64,000 nucleotides of DNA from Lysobacterales bacterium (lineage in GTDB: Bacteria; Pseudomonadota; Gammaproteobacteria; Xanthomonadales; SZUA-5), in contig JABAQR010000017.1 of NCBI GenBank assembly GCA_019187485.1, forward strand, positions 30,936 to 94,935, written 5' to 3'. Positions 35,300-44,384 of the stretch are shown here, piece after piece. The notes beneath the pieces were generated by a model. That model saw nothing but the letters and a program-made list of their open reading frames with translations, did no database searches and was not told the DNA's origin. How positions within the stretch are numbered: position 1 is the first letter of the stretch; every line of letters begins with the position of its first letter. Both the position numbers and the translations under genes were made by a program.

Positions 35300-35428
35300 A
35301 AGGGCGGGGCTGGGGGCTGGGGCGCGAAACCGGACCATGGTCGCAAAGACGTTCTCGTGCGAGTTTCGACCTCGCGTCGCTGGCTCCGGCTTTGCGCCCC
35401 AGCCCCGCTCTTGCTTTCCCAGCCCCGC
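35300..35428. repeat. GGGGCTG-arm inverted repeat between convergent genes
   Basis: The left arm at 35300-35332 contains GGGGCTG heptamers; the complementary right arm is at 35386-35428. The arms resemble those of the element in gspH (17651-17785) while the loop is different. It fills the 163-bp gap between the convergent PyrR-like gene and putA, where a bidirectional terminator would be expected. Confidence 0.85.
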
Positions 35429-35446
35429 CTCTGTTTCTGCCGATCT

Positions 35447-38400
35447 CTAAACCGCCTGCGCCAGCAGCGTCGCGTTGCCGCCGACCGCCGAGGTGTTGAT
35501 CGTCAGCGTGCGCTCGGTGGTGAAGCGGTGCAGGTAGTGCGGGCCGCCGGCCTTGGGGCCGGTGCCGGACAGGCCTTCGCCGCCGAAGGGCTGCACGCCG
35601 ACGACCGCGCCGATCATGTTGCGGTTGACGTAGCAGTTGCCGGCGCGGATGCGCTGCTGGATGTGCTCGATGGTGCTGTCGATGCGGCTGTGGATGCCGA
35701 GCGTGAGCCCGTAGCCGGTCGCGTTGATCGCGTCGATGACCTGGTCGAGGTCGCGGCTCTTGTAGCGGATCAGGTGCAGCACCGGTCCGAAGACCTCGCG
35801 CGGCAGGCGTGCGAGCGAGTCGATCTCGTAGGCGCGCGGGGCGAAGAAGCAGCCGTGCGCGTGGGCATCGCTCAGCGCGATCTCGCCGACCTTCCTGGCC
35901 TCTCGGTCCATGCGCGCGGCGTGCTCGGCGAGCACCTTGCGCGCGTCTTCGTCGATCACCGGGCCGATGTCGGTCGCCAGCAGGCCGGGATCGCCCACCA
36001 CCAGTTCCTGCATCGCGCCGGCGAGCAGCGCGAGCGTGCGCTCGGCGACGTCCTCCTGGACGAACAGGATGCGCGTGGCCGAGCAGCGCTGCCCGGCCGA
36101 GCCGAAGGCGCCGCTGATCGCGTCCTTGACCAGTTGCTCGGGCAGCGCCGAGGAATCGGCGATCAGCGCGTTCTGGCCGCCGGTTTCGGCGATCAGCGCG
36201 GCGATCGGCGCTTCGCGCGCGGCGAGGGAGCGGTTGATCGCTCGTGCGGTCTCGGTCGAACCGGTGAAGCAGACGCCGGCGATGCGCGCATCGGCGGTCA
36301 GGCGCGCGCCGACCGTGGCGCCGTCGCCCGGCAGCAGTTGCAGCACCTCGGGCGGCACGCCGGCCTCGTGCAGCAACTGGGTGGCGCGGTGGGCGACGAG
36401 GTTGGTCTGCTCGGCCGGCTTGGCGATCACGCTGTTGCCGGTGACCAGCGCCGCGGCGACCTGGCCGATGAAGATCGCCAGCGGGAAGTTCCACGGGCTG
36501 ATGCAGGCGAACACGCCACGGCCGTGCAGGAACAACTGGTTGGATTCGCCGGTCGGGCCGGGCAGGGTCTTCGGCGCGAAGTCGCGACGCGCCTGCTGCG
36601 CGTAGTAGCGGCAGAAATCGACCGCTTCGCGGACTTCGGCGATGCCGTCGTTGAGGGTCTTGCCCGCTTCGCGCGTGCACAACGCGATCAGCTCGCCGCG
36701 GTTGGCTTCGAGCAGGTCGGCGGCGCGTTCGAGCATCTGTGCGCGGCGCTCGACCGGGGTGGCGTCCCACGCCGGCTGCGCGGCGACCGCATTGGCGAGC
36801 GCTTTCTCGACCTGCGCGGCATCCGCCGGCACCCAGAGGCCGACCAGGCGCCGGCGGTCGGCCGGGTCGCGAATCTCGACCGCCGCGGTGCTGCTGGACG
36901 AGCCGGGAACCAGTGGCGCGGCGCGCAGGCTGCCGAAGGCGATGCCCTGCATCTCGGCGACCAGCGCGCGCAGTTCGCGTTCCTGCGCGAGGTTGACACC
37001 GCGCGAGTTCTGGCGATCCGAGCCGTACAGATTCAGCGGCAGCGGGATGCGCGGGTGCGCCTTTGGCTCGGTCGCGGCGACGATCTCGCCCGGATGGTGG
37101 ATCAGCTCCTCGACCGGCACGTTGGCATCGACGATGCGGTTGACGAAGGAACTGTTGGCGCCGTTCTCGAGCAGCCGGCGCACCAGGTAGGGCAGCAGGT
37201 CCTCATGGCTGCCGACCGGCGCGTAGATGCGGCAGGCGGCGTTCAGGCGCTCCGCCGGGATCACCTCGCCATAGAGGTCGCCGCCCATGCCGTGCAGGCG
37301 CTGGAACTCGAATGGCCGGCCCTGCGCGAGGTGGTGGATCGCGGCGATCGTGTGCGCGTTGTGGGTGGCGAACTGCGGGTAGAAGACATCGCCGTGGGCG
37401 AGCAGCCGGCGCGCGCAGGCGAGGTAGGAGAGATCGGTGTTCGGCTTGCGCGTGTAGACCGGATAGCCCGTGTGGCCGTCGATCTGCGCGCGCTTGATCT
37501 CGCTGTCCCAGTAGGCGCCCTTGACCAGGCGCACGTTGAGGCGGCGGCCGACCTTGCGCGCGAGCTCGGCGAGCCAGTCGATCTGGCCGACCGCGCGCTT
37601 CTGGTAGGACTGCAGCGCCAGCCCGAAGCCCTGCCAGCCATCCAGCGAGGGATCGGCGTGCACCCTGGCGATGATCTCCAGCGACAGCTCCAGGCGATCG
37701 GCCTCCTCGGCGTCGATCGTCATCGGGATGCCCTGGGCCTTCGACAACTGCGCCAGTTCGAGCACGCGCGGGGCGAGTTCGGCGAGCACGCGCGCGCGCT
37801 TGGCGCGTTCGTAGCGCGGGTGCAGCGCGGAGAGCTTCACCGAGATGCTCGGCGCGGCGACGATGTCCGGGTACGGGCCGCCTTTGCCCAGCGCGAGGAT
37901 CGCCGCGCGGTAGCTCGCCATGTAGCGCTCGGCGTCGGCGGTGGTCAGCGCGGATTCGCCGAGCATGTCGAAGGAATGGCGGTAGCCACGCTGGTCCTTG
38001 TCCTTTGCGCGGCCCAGCGCTTCCTCGATGGTGCGGCCCATGACGAACTGGTGGCCCATGATGCGCATCGCCTGGCGCGTGGCGAGGCGGATCACCGGCT
38101 CGCCCGAGCGTCCGATCAGGCGCTTGAAGGCACCGAAGAAGTTGCGCTTGGTGTCTTCGGCGATCTTGACGATCTTGCCGGTCAGCATCAGGCCCCAGGT
38201 GCCGGCGTTGACCAGCAAGCTGTCGCTCTTGCCGGCGTGCGCCTGCCAGTCGGCGTCGCCGAGCTTGTCCGAAATCAGCTTGTCGGCGGTGTCGGCGTCG
38301 GGGATGCGCAGCAGCGCCTCGGCCACGCACATCAGCATCACGCCCTCCTCGCTGGAGAGGTCGTACTCGCGCATGAAGGACTCGACCGCGCTCTGCTCGG

Positions 38401-38599
38401 CCTTGCGGGCGCGCACGCGCTTGACCAGGTCCGCTGCGGTGTCGTGGATGCGCGCCTTGAGGTCGGCGTCCATCTCGGCGATGCGCAGCAGGTCGGCGAC
38501 CGCCTCGGCCTCGTCGCGCGCGTAGTGCTCGGCCAGGCGCAGCAGGGACGGATCGGCGTCGGACGGGGTGTCGCGCAGCAGGGCGAGGTCGGCGGTCAT
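35447..38599 (-). CDS. putA: Bifunctional proline dehydrogenase / P5C dehydrogenase PutA
   Basis: A 1050-residue enzyme that oxidises proline to glutamate. The N-terminal FAD-dependent proline dehydrogenase domain has VRLVKGAYWDSEIK, FATHNAHT and EFQRLHGMGGDLYG. The C-terminal NAD-dependent aldehyde dehydrogenase has SPWNFPLAIFIGQ, FTGSTETARAI, the catalytic Glu in IAETGGQNA and Cys in GQRCSATR. At 1050 residues it lacks the N-terminal ribbon-helix-helix of E. coli PutA (about 1320), so it should not repress its own gene directly. Nothing else in the window belongs to proline metabolism. Confidence 0.96.
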   Translation of the reverse strand: MTADLALLRDTPSDADPSLLRLAEHYARDEAEAVADLLRIAEMDADLKARIHDTAADLVKRVRARKAEQSAVESFMREYDLSSEEGVMLMCVAEALLRIPDADTADKLISDKLGDADWQAHAGKSDSLLVNAGTWGLMLTGKIVKIAEDTKRNFFGAFKRLIGRSGEPVIRLATRQAMRIMGHQFVMGRTIEEALGRAKDKDQRGYRHSFDMLGESALTTADAERYMASYRAAILALGKGGPYPDIVAAPSISVKLSALHPRYERAKRARVLAELAPRVLELAQLSKAQGIPMTIDAEEADRLELSLEIIARVHADPSLDGWQGFGLALQSYQKRAVGQIDWLAELARKVGRRLNVRLVKGAYWDSEIKRAQIDGHTGYPVYTRKPNTDLSYLACARRLLAHGDVFYPQFATHNAHTIAAIHHLAQGRPFEFQRLHGMGGDLYGEVIPAERLNAACRIYAPVGSHEDLLPYLVRRLLENGANSSFVNRIVDANVPVEELIHHPGEIVAATEPKAHPRIPLPLNLYGSDRQNSRGVNLAQERELRALVAEMQGIAFGSLRAAPLVPGSSSSTAAVEIRDPADRRRLVGLWVPADAAQVEKALANAVAAQPAWDATPVERRAQMLERAADLLEANRGELIALCTREAGKTLNDGIAEVREAVDFCRYYAQQARRDFAPKTLPGPTGESNQLFLHGRGVFACISPWNFPLAIFIGQVAAALVTGNSVIAKPAEQTNLVAHRATQLLHEAGVPPEVLQLLPGDGATVGARLTADARIAGVCFTGSTETARAINRSLAAREAPIAALIAETGGQNALIADSSALPEQLVKDAISGAFGSAGQRCSATRILFVQEDVAERTLALLAGAMQELVVGDPGLLATDIGPVIDEDARKVLAEHAARMDREARKVGEIALSDAHAHGCFFAPRAYEIDSLARLPREVFGPVLHLIRYKSRDLDQVIDAINATGYGLTLGIHSRIDSTIEHIQQRIRAGNCYVNRNMIGAVVGVQPFGGEGLSGTGPKAGGPHYLHRFTTERTLTINTSAVGGNATLLAQAV

Positions 38600-38720
38600 G
38601 GCGGCCAGCTCGGGCGTTCGGAAAGGCGGGAGCGGCAGTCTACGGCCTGGCGGCGCGGAGCGAGGGCACGTGGGTCAAGCGGCACTGGGGTTGTTCAACG
38701 CGGGTTGTCGGTAGTCGTAG

Positions 38721-38750
38721 GTCGGGCAAAGGCCGCAAGCCGTGCCCGAC
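38721..38750. repeat. REP-like hairpin between putA and an SDR gene
   Basis: GTCGGGCA and TGCCCGAC are perfect 8-base complements enclosing an inner GGC/GCC pair and a small loop. It lies in the 190-bp gap upstream of putA and downstream of the SDR gene; otherwise the gap shows no gene. Similar short hairpins are scattered in many proteobacterial genomes, so a dispersed repeat is likely. Confidence 0.5.
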
Positions 38751-38789
38751 GATGGCCGCGATCGTTGCGCACGCTGCGCTCTGCACAAA

Positions 38790-39548
38790 CTACGCCAGAT
38801 ACCCCCCATCCACCGGCAGCGCCACGCCGGTCACGTACGCGCTCGCCGGGCTCAGCAGGTACAGCACGGCCGGGGCGATCTCGGCGGGCTGGGCCACGCG
38901 CTGCTGCGGGATCAGCGAGAGCATCATCTTCATGATCGCCGGCGAGGAAGTCAGGGCGCTCGCGAACCTGGTGTCGGTCAGGCCCGGCAGCACCGCGTTG
39001 ACGCGAATCTGCTGGCCCGCCAGTTCCTTGGCCCAGGCTTCGGTCATCGAGATGATCGCGGCCTTCGAGAAGGAGTAGACGCCCTGGCCGAAGGCCGGCC
39101 GGCGGCCGTTGACGCTGGCGATGTTGACGATCGCGCCGCCACCCGGCATGCGCTTGGCGGCCTGCTGGGTCATGTACCAGTAGCCGCGGATGTTGACGTC
39201 GACGGTCTTGTGGAAGGCGTCGAGGCCCATGTCCAGCATCGGTCCGAAGTAGGGGTTGGCTGCCGCGTTGTTGACCAGCAGCCCGACGTGCAGGCCGCGC
39301 TCGTCGAGCTGTGCGAACAGCGCGTCGATCGCGGCCGGGTCGCCGATGTGCGCGGCCAGCGCCTGCGCGCTGCCGCCGTCGGCGCGGATGGCCGCGACCA
39401 CCGCCTCGCAGGCCTCCTGCTTGCGGCTGGAGACGATCACGTGCGCGCCGTGCGCGGCGAGCAGGCGTGCGATCGCCTCGCCGATGCCGCGGCTGGCGCC
39501 GGTCACGAGGGCGGTCTTGCCGGTCAGGTCGAACAGCGGGTCGCGCAT
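38790..39548 (-). CDS. Short-chain dehydrogenase/reductase
   Basis: A 252-residue classical SDR. The dinucleotide site is TGASRGIG, followed by LLVNNAAANPYFG, catalytic Ser in NIASVNGR and the YSFSK Tyr-Lys pair. The C-terminus (SAYVTGVALPVDGGYLA) is typical of FabG-like enzymes. The Arg after the Ala-Ser in the N-terminal loop suggests NADP(H). Substrate unknown. It is transcribed divergently from a second SDR at 39624 with 75 bp between the starts. Confidence 0.9.
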   Translation of the reverse strand: MRDPLFDLTGKTALVTGASRGIGEAIARLLAAHGAHVIVSSRKQEACEAVVAAIRADGGSAQALAAHIGDPAAIDALFAQLDERGLHVGLLVNNAAANPYFGPMLDMGLDAFHKTVDVNIRGYWYMTQQAAKRMPGGGAIVNIASVNGRRPAFGQGVYSFSKAAIISMTEAWAKELAGQQIRVNAVLPGLTDTRFASALTSSPAIMKMMLSLIPQQRVAQPAEIAPAVLYLLSPASAYVTGVALPVDGGYLA

Positions 39549-39623
39549 GGAGGGTTCCGGACTGGTTTGCGGGGGCGGGCCCGAGTCTGCATCCTTGCCA
39601 TCGAGCATTCCAAGGAGCGAGCG

Positions 39624-40430
39624 ATGTCGGGTCGGCGCGTGCTGGTCACCGGAGCGGGCAGCGGGCTCGGCCGGGAGTTGGCGATCGTCTACGCGGCCCG
39701 TGGCGATCGGGTCGCGGTGGTCGACCAGTACGCCGATCGCGCCGAGGAAACGGTCAGGCTGCTCGCCGGCGGCGGCCACCTCGCGCTGGTCGCCGATGTC
39801 GGCTCGGATGCCGCGATGGCGGCGCTGCGGGCGCAGGTGCAGGGCGCCTGGGGCGGACTCGACGTGCTCGTCAACAATGCCGGCATCGCCTGCGGCGGCG
39901 AGTGCGCGCATACGACGATGGCCGAATGGCAGCGCGCCCTGAACATCAACCTGATGGGCGTGGTCCGCGGCGTGCGCGAATTCGTGCCGATGATGGAGGC
40001 ACAGGGGCGCGGCCTGGTCGTCAACGTCGCCTCCTTCGCTGGCCTTGCCGGCGCACCCGGCCTGGGTGCCTACGGGGTCTCCAAGGCCGGGGTGGTCGCG
40101 CTGAGCGAGGGGCTGCGCGGCGAACTGCTGCCGAAGGGTATCGGAGTCAGCGTGCTGTGCCCGAGCTTCTTTCGCACACGCCTGCTGGAGTCCTTCCAGG
40201 GCGCGCGCGACGCACCGCTCAGACATATCGCCGAGAAGTTGATGGACAAGAGCCCGATCGACGCCGCGACGGTGGCCCGCTACACCGTCGAGCAGAGCGA
40301 GCGCGGCCGTTTCCTGTTGCTGCCGCATCGCGACACCCGCCTGCGCTGGTGGCTGAAGCGCTGGCTGCCGGGCGTCTACTTCCGCGAAGTCATGAAGTAC
40401 GTCGCGAGGAATGCGCGCAGGGTGGGGTGA
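39624..40430 (+). CDS. Short-chain dehydrogenase/reductase
   Basis: A 268-residue SDR. The cofactor loop is TGAGSGLG, then VLVNNAGIACGG, catalytic Ser in NVASFAGLAG and YGVSK. The Asp at the end of beta 2 (VAVVDQY) favours NAD(H). A basic C-terminal tail with aromatic residues (LRWWLKRWLPGVYFREVMKY) suggests peripheral membrane association. The start has AAGGAG at 39612. It converges with ispA 21 bp downstream. Confidence 0.9.
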   Translation: MSGRRVLVTGAGSGLGRELAIVYAARGDRVAVVDQYADRAEETVRLLAGGGHLALVADVGSDAAMAALRAQVQGAWGGLDVLVNNAGIACGGECAHTTMAEWQRALNINLMGVVRGVREFVPMMEAQGRGLVVNVASFAGLAGAPGLGAYGVSKAGVVALSEGLRGELLPKGIGVSVLCPSFFRTRLLESFQGARDAPLRHIAEKLMDKSPIDAATVARYTVEQSERGRFLLLPHRDTRLRWWLKRWLPGVYFREVMKYVARNARRVG

Positions 40431-40451
40431 GGAAGGCGTGCCCCGTGCTGC

Positions 40452-41345
40452 TCAGCTCTCCCGCTCCACCACATAGCTCGCGAGCGCGCGCAGCAGGTCG
40501 GCGCGCGCGTCGAAGCCCGCCAGCGCCGCGATCGCGTGGTCGCGGTGCAGGCGCGCCAGCCGCTGCGATTCGGGGACGCCGATCAGCGCCGGGTAGGTGG
40601 GCTTGCCGCGGGCGTGGTCGGATCCCTGTGGCTTGCCGATGACGGCCGTGTCGCCGAGCACGTCGAGCACGTCGTCGTGGATCTGGAAGGCAAAACCGAG
40701 CTCCTCACCGTAGCGGTTGAGCGCGGCGTATTCGGCGGTCGATTCCTCGCAACCGGAGGCCAGCGCGCCGAGCAGCACGCTGGCCCGGATCAACTCGCCG
40801 GTTTTGTAGCGATGCATGCGTTCGAGTTCTTCCAGTGTCAGCGTCTGGCCGACCGCGGCCAGGTCGATCGCCTGGCCGCCGGCCATGCCGTGCGAACCGC
40901 AGGCCCGCGCGAGCAGCCGCAGCATCGCCAGTTGCGCGCGTGCCGGCCAGCCGTGCTCGCCCGCCAGCAACTCGAAGGCGAGCGCCTGCAAGGCGTCGCC
41001 GGCGAGGATCGCCTCGGCTTCGCCGAAGGCGATGTGGCAGGTTGGTTGGCCGCGCCGCAAGGCGTCGTCGTCCATCGCCGGCAGATCATCGTGGATCAGC
41101 GAATAGGCATGAATGATCTCGACCGCCGCCGCCGGCGTATCCAGTGCGGACGAATCGACGCCCACCGCGGCGGCAGCGGCGTACACCAGGGCCGGGCGCA
41201 GGCGCTTGCCGCCACCGAGTACGCCGTAGCGCATCGCCGCGTGCAGCGTCGGCGGCGACCGATCGGTATCCGGCAGCGCGCGTCCGAGCGCGGATTCGAC
41301 GCGCGCGGCGGCGTGCGCGAGGAAGTCCAGCGCCGGTGCGCTCAT
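40452..41345 (-). CDS. ispA: Farnesyl/geranyl diphosphate synthase
   Basis: A 297-residue trans-prenyltransferase that condenses isopentenyl diphosphate with allylic primers, giving the precursor of quinones and undecaprenyl phosphate. First Asp-rich motif DDLPAMDDD and second DDVLDVLGD are intact, with GGKRLRPAL at the N-terminus. Its ATG lies 4 bases after the xseB stop, the familiar xseB-ispA pair. dxs, which often follows, is absent here. Confidence 0.94.
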   Translation of the reverse strand: MSAPALDFLAHAAARVESALGRALPDTDRSPPTLHAAMRYGVLGGGKRLRPALVYAAAAAVGVDSSALDTPAAAVEIIHAYSLIHDDLPAMDDDALRRGQPTCHIAFGEAEAILAGDALQALAFELLAGEHGWPARAQLAMLRLLARACGSHGMAGGQAIDLAAVGQTLTLEELERMHRYKTGELIRASVLLGALASGCEESTAEYAALNRYGEELGFAFQIHDDVLDVLGDTAVIGKPQGSDHARGKPTYPALIGVPESQRLARLHRDHAIAALAGFDARADLLRALASYVVERES

Positions 41346-41349
41346 GCGC

Positions 41350-41610
41350 TCAGGGCGTTTCCGGATCGAAGCGCACGCGGCCGGCGGGGTCGCCGCCGCG
41401 CAACAGCAGGTCCACGCGCAACTCGGCCTCGTCGAGCGCCTTCTGGCAGTTCTGGTAGAGCGCCATGCCGCGCTCGAAGGCCCTGACCGAATCCTCCAGG
41501 GTCAGGTCGCCCTTTTCCATGCGCGTGACCAGCGACTCGAGCTCGTCGAGCGACTTCTCGAATTCGGCGATGGCCCCGGGTTGCGCGCTTTCGGACTTGG
41601 TCTGTGGCAT
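41350..41610 (-). CDS. xseB: Exodeoxyribonuclease VII small subunit
   Basis: An 86-residue helical protein with the family pattern EFEKSLDELESLVTRMEKGDLTLEDSVRAFERG (shown in parts: FEKSLDELE; GDLTLEDS) and YQNCQKALDEAE. It binds the XseA catalytic subunit, which is not in the window. The start at 41610 is the only one giving normal length. It is first in the xseB-ispA operon. Confidence 0.94.
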   Translation of the reverse strand: MPQTKSESAQPGAIAEFEKSLDELESLVTRMEKGDLTLEDSVRAFERGMALYQNCQKALDEAELRVDLLLRGGDPAGRVRFDPETP

Positions 41611-41728
41611 GGGCGCGCAAGGTAGCGCAGCGCTCTTGCAGCGGCAAGCGAACTTTCGCCGCCAGCGTCGGTCGATCCGCAGGAGCCCCGAACCCGGCAT
41701 CGGTCCGCCCGGGCGGCAGACCGGTTCA

Positions 41729-41757
41729 GAACTTCCCCCGTGGCCGCCGGTTAGAAT
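41729..41757 (+). promoter_or_regulatory. Possible promoter for a nearly leaderless gspA transcript
   Basis: TAGAAT at 41752-41757 ends only six bases before the gspA ATG at 41764. With a poor -35 (GAACTT at 41729-41734, 17-base spacer), transcription would begin at or next to the start codon, and there is no Shine-Dalgarno sequence. Confidence 0.3.
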
Positions 41758-41763
41758 GCACGG

Positions 41764-43374
41764 ATGTACCTCGATTTCTACGGCCTCGCCGAGGCGCCTT
41801 TCTCGATTACGCCCGATCCGCGCTTCGTGTACCTGAGCGAGCGTCACCGGGACGGCCTCGCGCACTTGCTTTACGGGGTTGGACAGGGCGGCTCGGGCGG
41901 CTTCGTGCAACTGACCGGCGAAATCGGCACCGGCAAGACCACCCTGTGCCGGCTGCTGCTCGAACAGTTGCCGGAGAAGACCCGGGTGGCGCTGCTGCTG
42001 AATCCACTGCTGAACCCGATCGAGCTGTTGGAAACCATCTGCGAGGAGCTGCATCTCGAAATCGCCGGGGCGCGCGGCAGCATCAAGGCGCTGACCGACC
42101 GCCTCAACGCTTTCCTGCTGCAGGCGCATGCCGACGGCGAGCGTGTGGTCGTGATCGTCGACGAGGCGCAGAACTTGTCGGTGGAATCGCTGGAACAGGT
42201 GCGGCTGCTGACCAACCTGGAAACCGCCACCCAGAAGCTGATGCAGATCATCCTGCTCGGCCAGCCGGAGCTGCGCGAACTGCTCGACCGACCGGATCTG
42301 CGGCAATTGGCGCAGCGGATCACCGCGCGCTACCACCTGACGCCGCTGGATGCCGACGAGACCGAAACCTATGTGCGCCACCGCCTGCATGTGGCCGGCA
42401 GCGAGCGCTTGCCGTTCACGCGCCTGGCCTTGCGTACCCTGCACAAACGCTCCGGCGGGGTGCCGCGGCTGATCAACGTGATCGCCGATCGCGCGCTGGT
42501 GGCCGGTTACGCACGTTCGCTCGACAGCATCAGCGAGCGCGTGATCGACGAGGCCGCCGACGAGGCCCTGCACGGGGGTCCACGCCGGCGCCGTCGGATG
42601 TGGATGAGCGCGGCCGCGGTGCTCGCGCTGCTGCTGCTCTCGCTGCTCGCCTGGCGCTGGCCGCGTGCATCCGATCCGGTCGAACAGGCGTATGCCGCGG
42701 TGGCCCCGGAGGCACCGGCGGAGGCGCCCGAACAGGCATTGCGCCGCCTGCTGGCGCAGCCTGCGGGCGACGATCTGGCGACTTGGACACGGTTGGCCGA
42801 GCTTTGGCAATGGCCGGCTGGCCCTCAGCAATTGCAAGCACTGTCGACCTGCGAGGGCCGCATTGCCGGGGGAGTCAATTGCCTGCGCGCCTCCGGTCCG
42901 CTCGGCAGGCTCGGTGCGCTCGACCGCCCGGTGGTGTTGCGCCTGCGCGGCGGCGAAGCCGGATTCGTGTCGGCGCTGCTGCTGGGCATGGACGAGCAGC
43001 GTGTCCGGCTGGGATTTTCCGGCGAGGTGATCACGGTTCCACGCGCCTTGATCGAACTGCACTGGTTGGGCGACTACCGCGTCCTCTGGCGCGCCCCGGA
43101 CTGGGTACCCACCACGCTGCGTCAGGGCGACCGCGGCGCCGGTGTGGTCTGGCTGCGGGAACGATTGGCATCCGCCGAGGTCCAGTTGGGTCTGGAGGGT
43201 CCGGTCGGGCAGGGCGACGAGTTCGACGGCGAACTCGAACGCCGGTTGCGCCGGCTGCAGCTCCGGCTCGGACTGATTGCGGACGGCATCGCCGGGCCGG
43301 AGACGCAGATGGCACTGTCCAGTTACGATGACGAAGGCCCGCGGCTGGCGCGCCTCGAAGCCTCGCGAGGTTGA
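41764..43374 (+). CDS. gspA: GspA/ExeA-type ATPase with peptidoglycan-binding domain
   Basis: A 536-residue inner-membrane ATPase. It begins MYLDFYGLAEAPFSITPDP, the ExeA signature. The AAA domain has Walker A GEIGTGKTT (52-60) and Walker B VVVIVDEAQNL. One membrane helix (about 280-299) leads to a periplasmic part with a C39-like region and a C-terminal peptidoglycan-binding domain (RQGDRGAGVVWLRERLA). With GspB it helps insert the secretin through the cell wall in Aeromonas and Vibrio. It is followed directly by gspB. Confidence 0.93.
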   Translation: MYLDFYGLAEAPFSITPDPRFVYLSERHRDGLAHLLYGVGQGGSGGFVQLTGEIGTGKTTLCRLLLEQLPEKTRVALLLNPLLNPIELLETICEELHLEIAGARGSIKALTDRLNAFLLQAHADGERVVVIVDEAQNLSVESLEQVRLLTNLETATQKLMQIILLGQPELRELLDRPDLRQLAQRITARYHLTPLDADETETYVRHRLHVAGSERLPFTRLALRTLHKRSGGVPRLINVIADRALVAGYARSLDSISERVIDEAADEALHGGPRRRRRMWMSAAAVLALLLLSLLAWRWPRASDPVEQAYAAVAPEAPAEAPEQALRRLLAQPAGDDLATWTRLAELWQWPAGPQQLQALSTCEGRIAGGVNCLRASGPLGRLGALDRPVVLRLRGGEAGFVSALLLGMDEQRVRLGFSGEVITVPRALIELHWLGDYRVLWRAPDWVPTTLRQGDRGAGVVWLRERLASAEVQLGLEGPVGQGDEFDGELERRLRRLQLRLGLIADGIAGPETQMALSSYDDEGPRLARLEASRG

Positions 43375-43376
43375 AG

Positions 43377-44372
43377 ATGTCGCTGATCCTGGATGCGCTG
43401 AAGAAGTCCGAAGCAGAACGCCGACGCGGTCTGCCACCGACCCTGTGCGTGCAGTTCGACAGCGCTCCCCGGCGTGCCCGTCGCGCGCCCTGGGTGGCCG
43501 GGGCCGGCGCGGCACTGCTGGCGGCTGGTCTCGTCGGCGGTTGGGTGTGGATGGGACGCGGGAAGCTCGCTGGCGAACTGGACGCGCCGGGCACGGTTCC
43601 GATGGCCGGATCCGCCGTCGACGCGTCGTCTTCGACGCAGCTTGCGCAGTCGGGAGGCGACCCTGGGCGGGTCGCAGCGCCCACGGTTGGTCCGGCAGCC
43701 GGCACGGATCCGGTGTTCCGCACCGCCGGAGCGGAGGCGGCTTTCGGAAGCGTCGCCGGGGGTGGCAACGGCGTCAGCGTCAGCGGCGGCGGCTTGCCGG
43801 TGCCGGAGCGTGCCATGTTGTTCACGCCGAGCGTCGATCCGGCGCCGGATGTCGCCAGCGCGCCGCCACCACCCGCGGCGCCTGGTTCGACGCCAGTCGT
43901 CACAGCATCGCCCGCGCAAGCGCAAATCACCGAGCCCGCGGTTGCGGCGCCGGAGGCTCAGGTCGCCGCCTCTTCGGCAACGCCGGAGACGCCGCCGCCG
44001 GCCGCCGCAATGGTCGATCCGGTCGCGCAGGTCGCGACGCCGGAACCGGTGGAGCCTGCGCCAACGCTGGCCCACGCCCAACCGTCGGTCATGGCTGCGC
44101 AGGCTCCCGATCCGGGCAGCAAGTCGGAGGAAACGTTGCTGGCGATCCACCAATTGCCCTACGCCACGCGCAAGGATCTGCCGAAACTGGCGTTATCCAT
44201 GCACGTCTACAGTCCCGAGCCTGGCGAGAGCTTCGTGGTGCTGAACGGCAAGCGCTACGGCACCGACACGCCACCCCCGGGCCCCGAACTCGAGCTGCTG
44301 TCGATCATCGCCGACGGCGTGGTTCTGGAGTACCGCGGCCAGCGCTTCCTGCTGCCGCGCCAGACCTTCTGA
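43377..44372 (+). CDS. gspB: GspB/ExeB-type T2SS assembly protein
   Basis: A 331-residue bitopic protein. It starts MSLILDALKKSEAERRRG, a hallmark of GspB. One helix (about 38-56) is followed by a long Pro/Ala/Val-rich periplasmic spacer (about 60-250) and the conserved C-terminal T2SSB domain (LPKLALSMHVYSPEPGESFVVLNGK; LLSIIADGVVLEYRGQRFLLP). ATG 43377 is chosen over TTG 43371. It starts two bases after gspA, so the two are coupled. The pair is remote from the main operon at 13958-25376. Confidence 0.92.
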   Translation: MSLILDALKKSEAERRRGLPPTLCVQFDSAPRRARRAPWVAGAGAALLAAGLVGGWVWMGRGKLAGELDAPGTVPMAGSAVDASSSTQLAQSGGDPGRVAAPTVGPAAGTDPVFRTAGAEAAFGSVAGGGNGVSVSGGGLPVPERAMLFTPSVDPAPDVASAPPPPAAPGSTPVVTASPAQAQITEPAVAAPEAQVAASSATPETPPPAAAMVDPVAQVATPEPVEPAPTLAHAQPSVMAAQAPDPGSKSEETLLAIHQLPYATRKDLPKLALSMHVYSPEPGESFVVLNGKRYGTDTPPPGPELELLSIIADGVVLEYRGQRFLLPRQTF

Positions 44373-44384
44373 CGAGCCGCGCGG

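Noticed and set aside
35015..38935. A plus-strand frame of about 1300 codons opposite putA
   Set aside because: PutA on the minus strand is complete with all catalytic motifs; the opposite frame is an antisense shadow.
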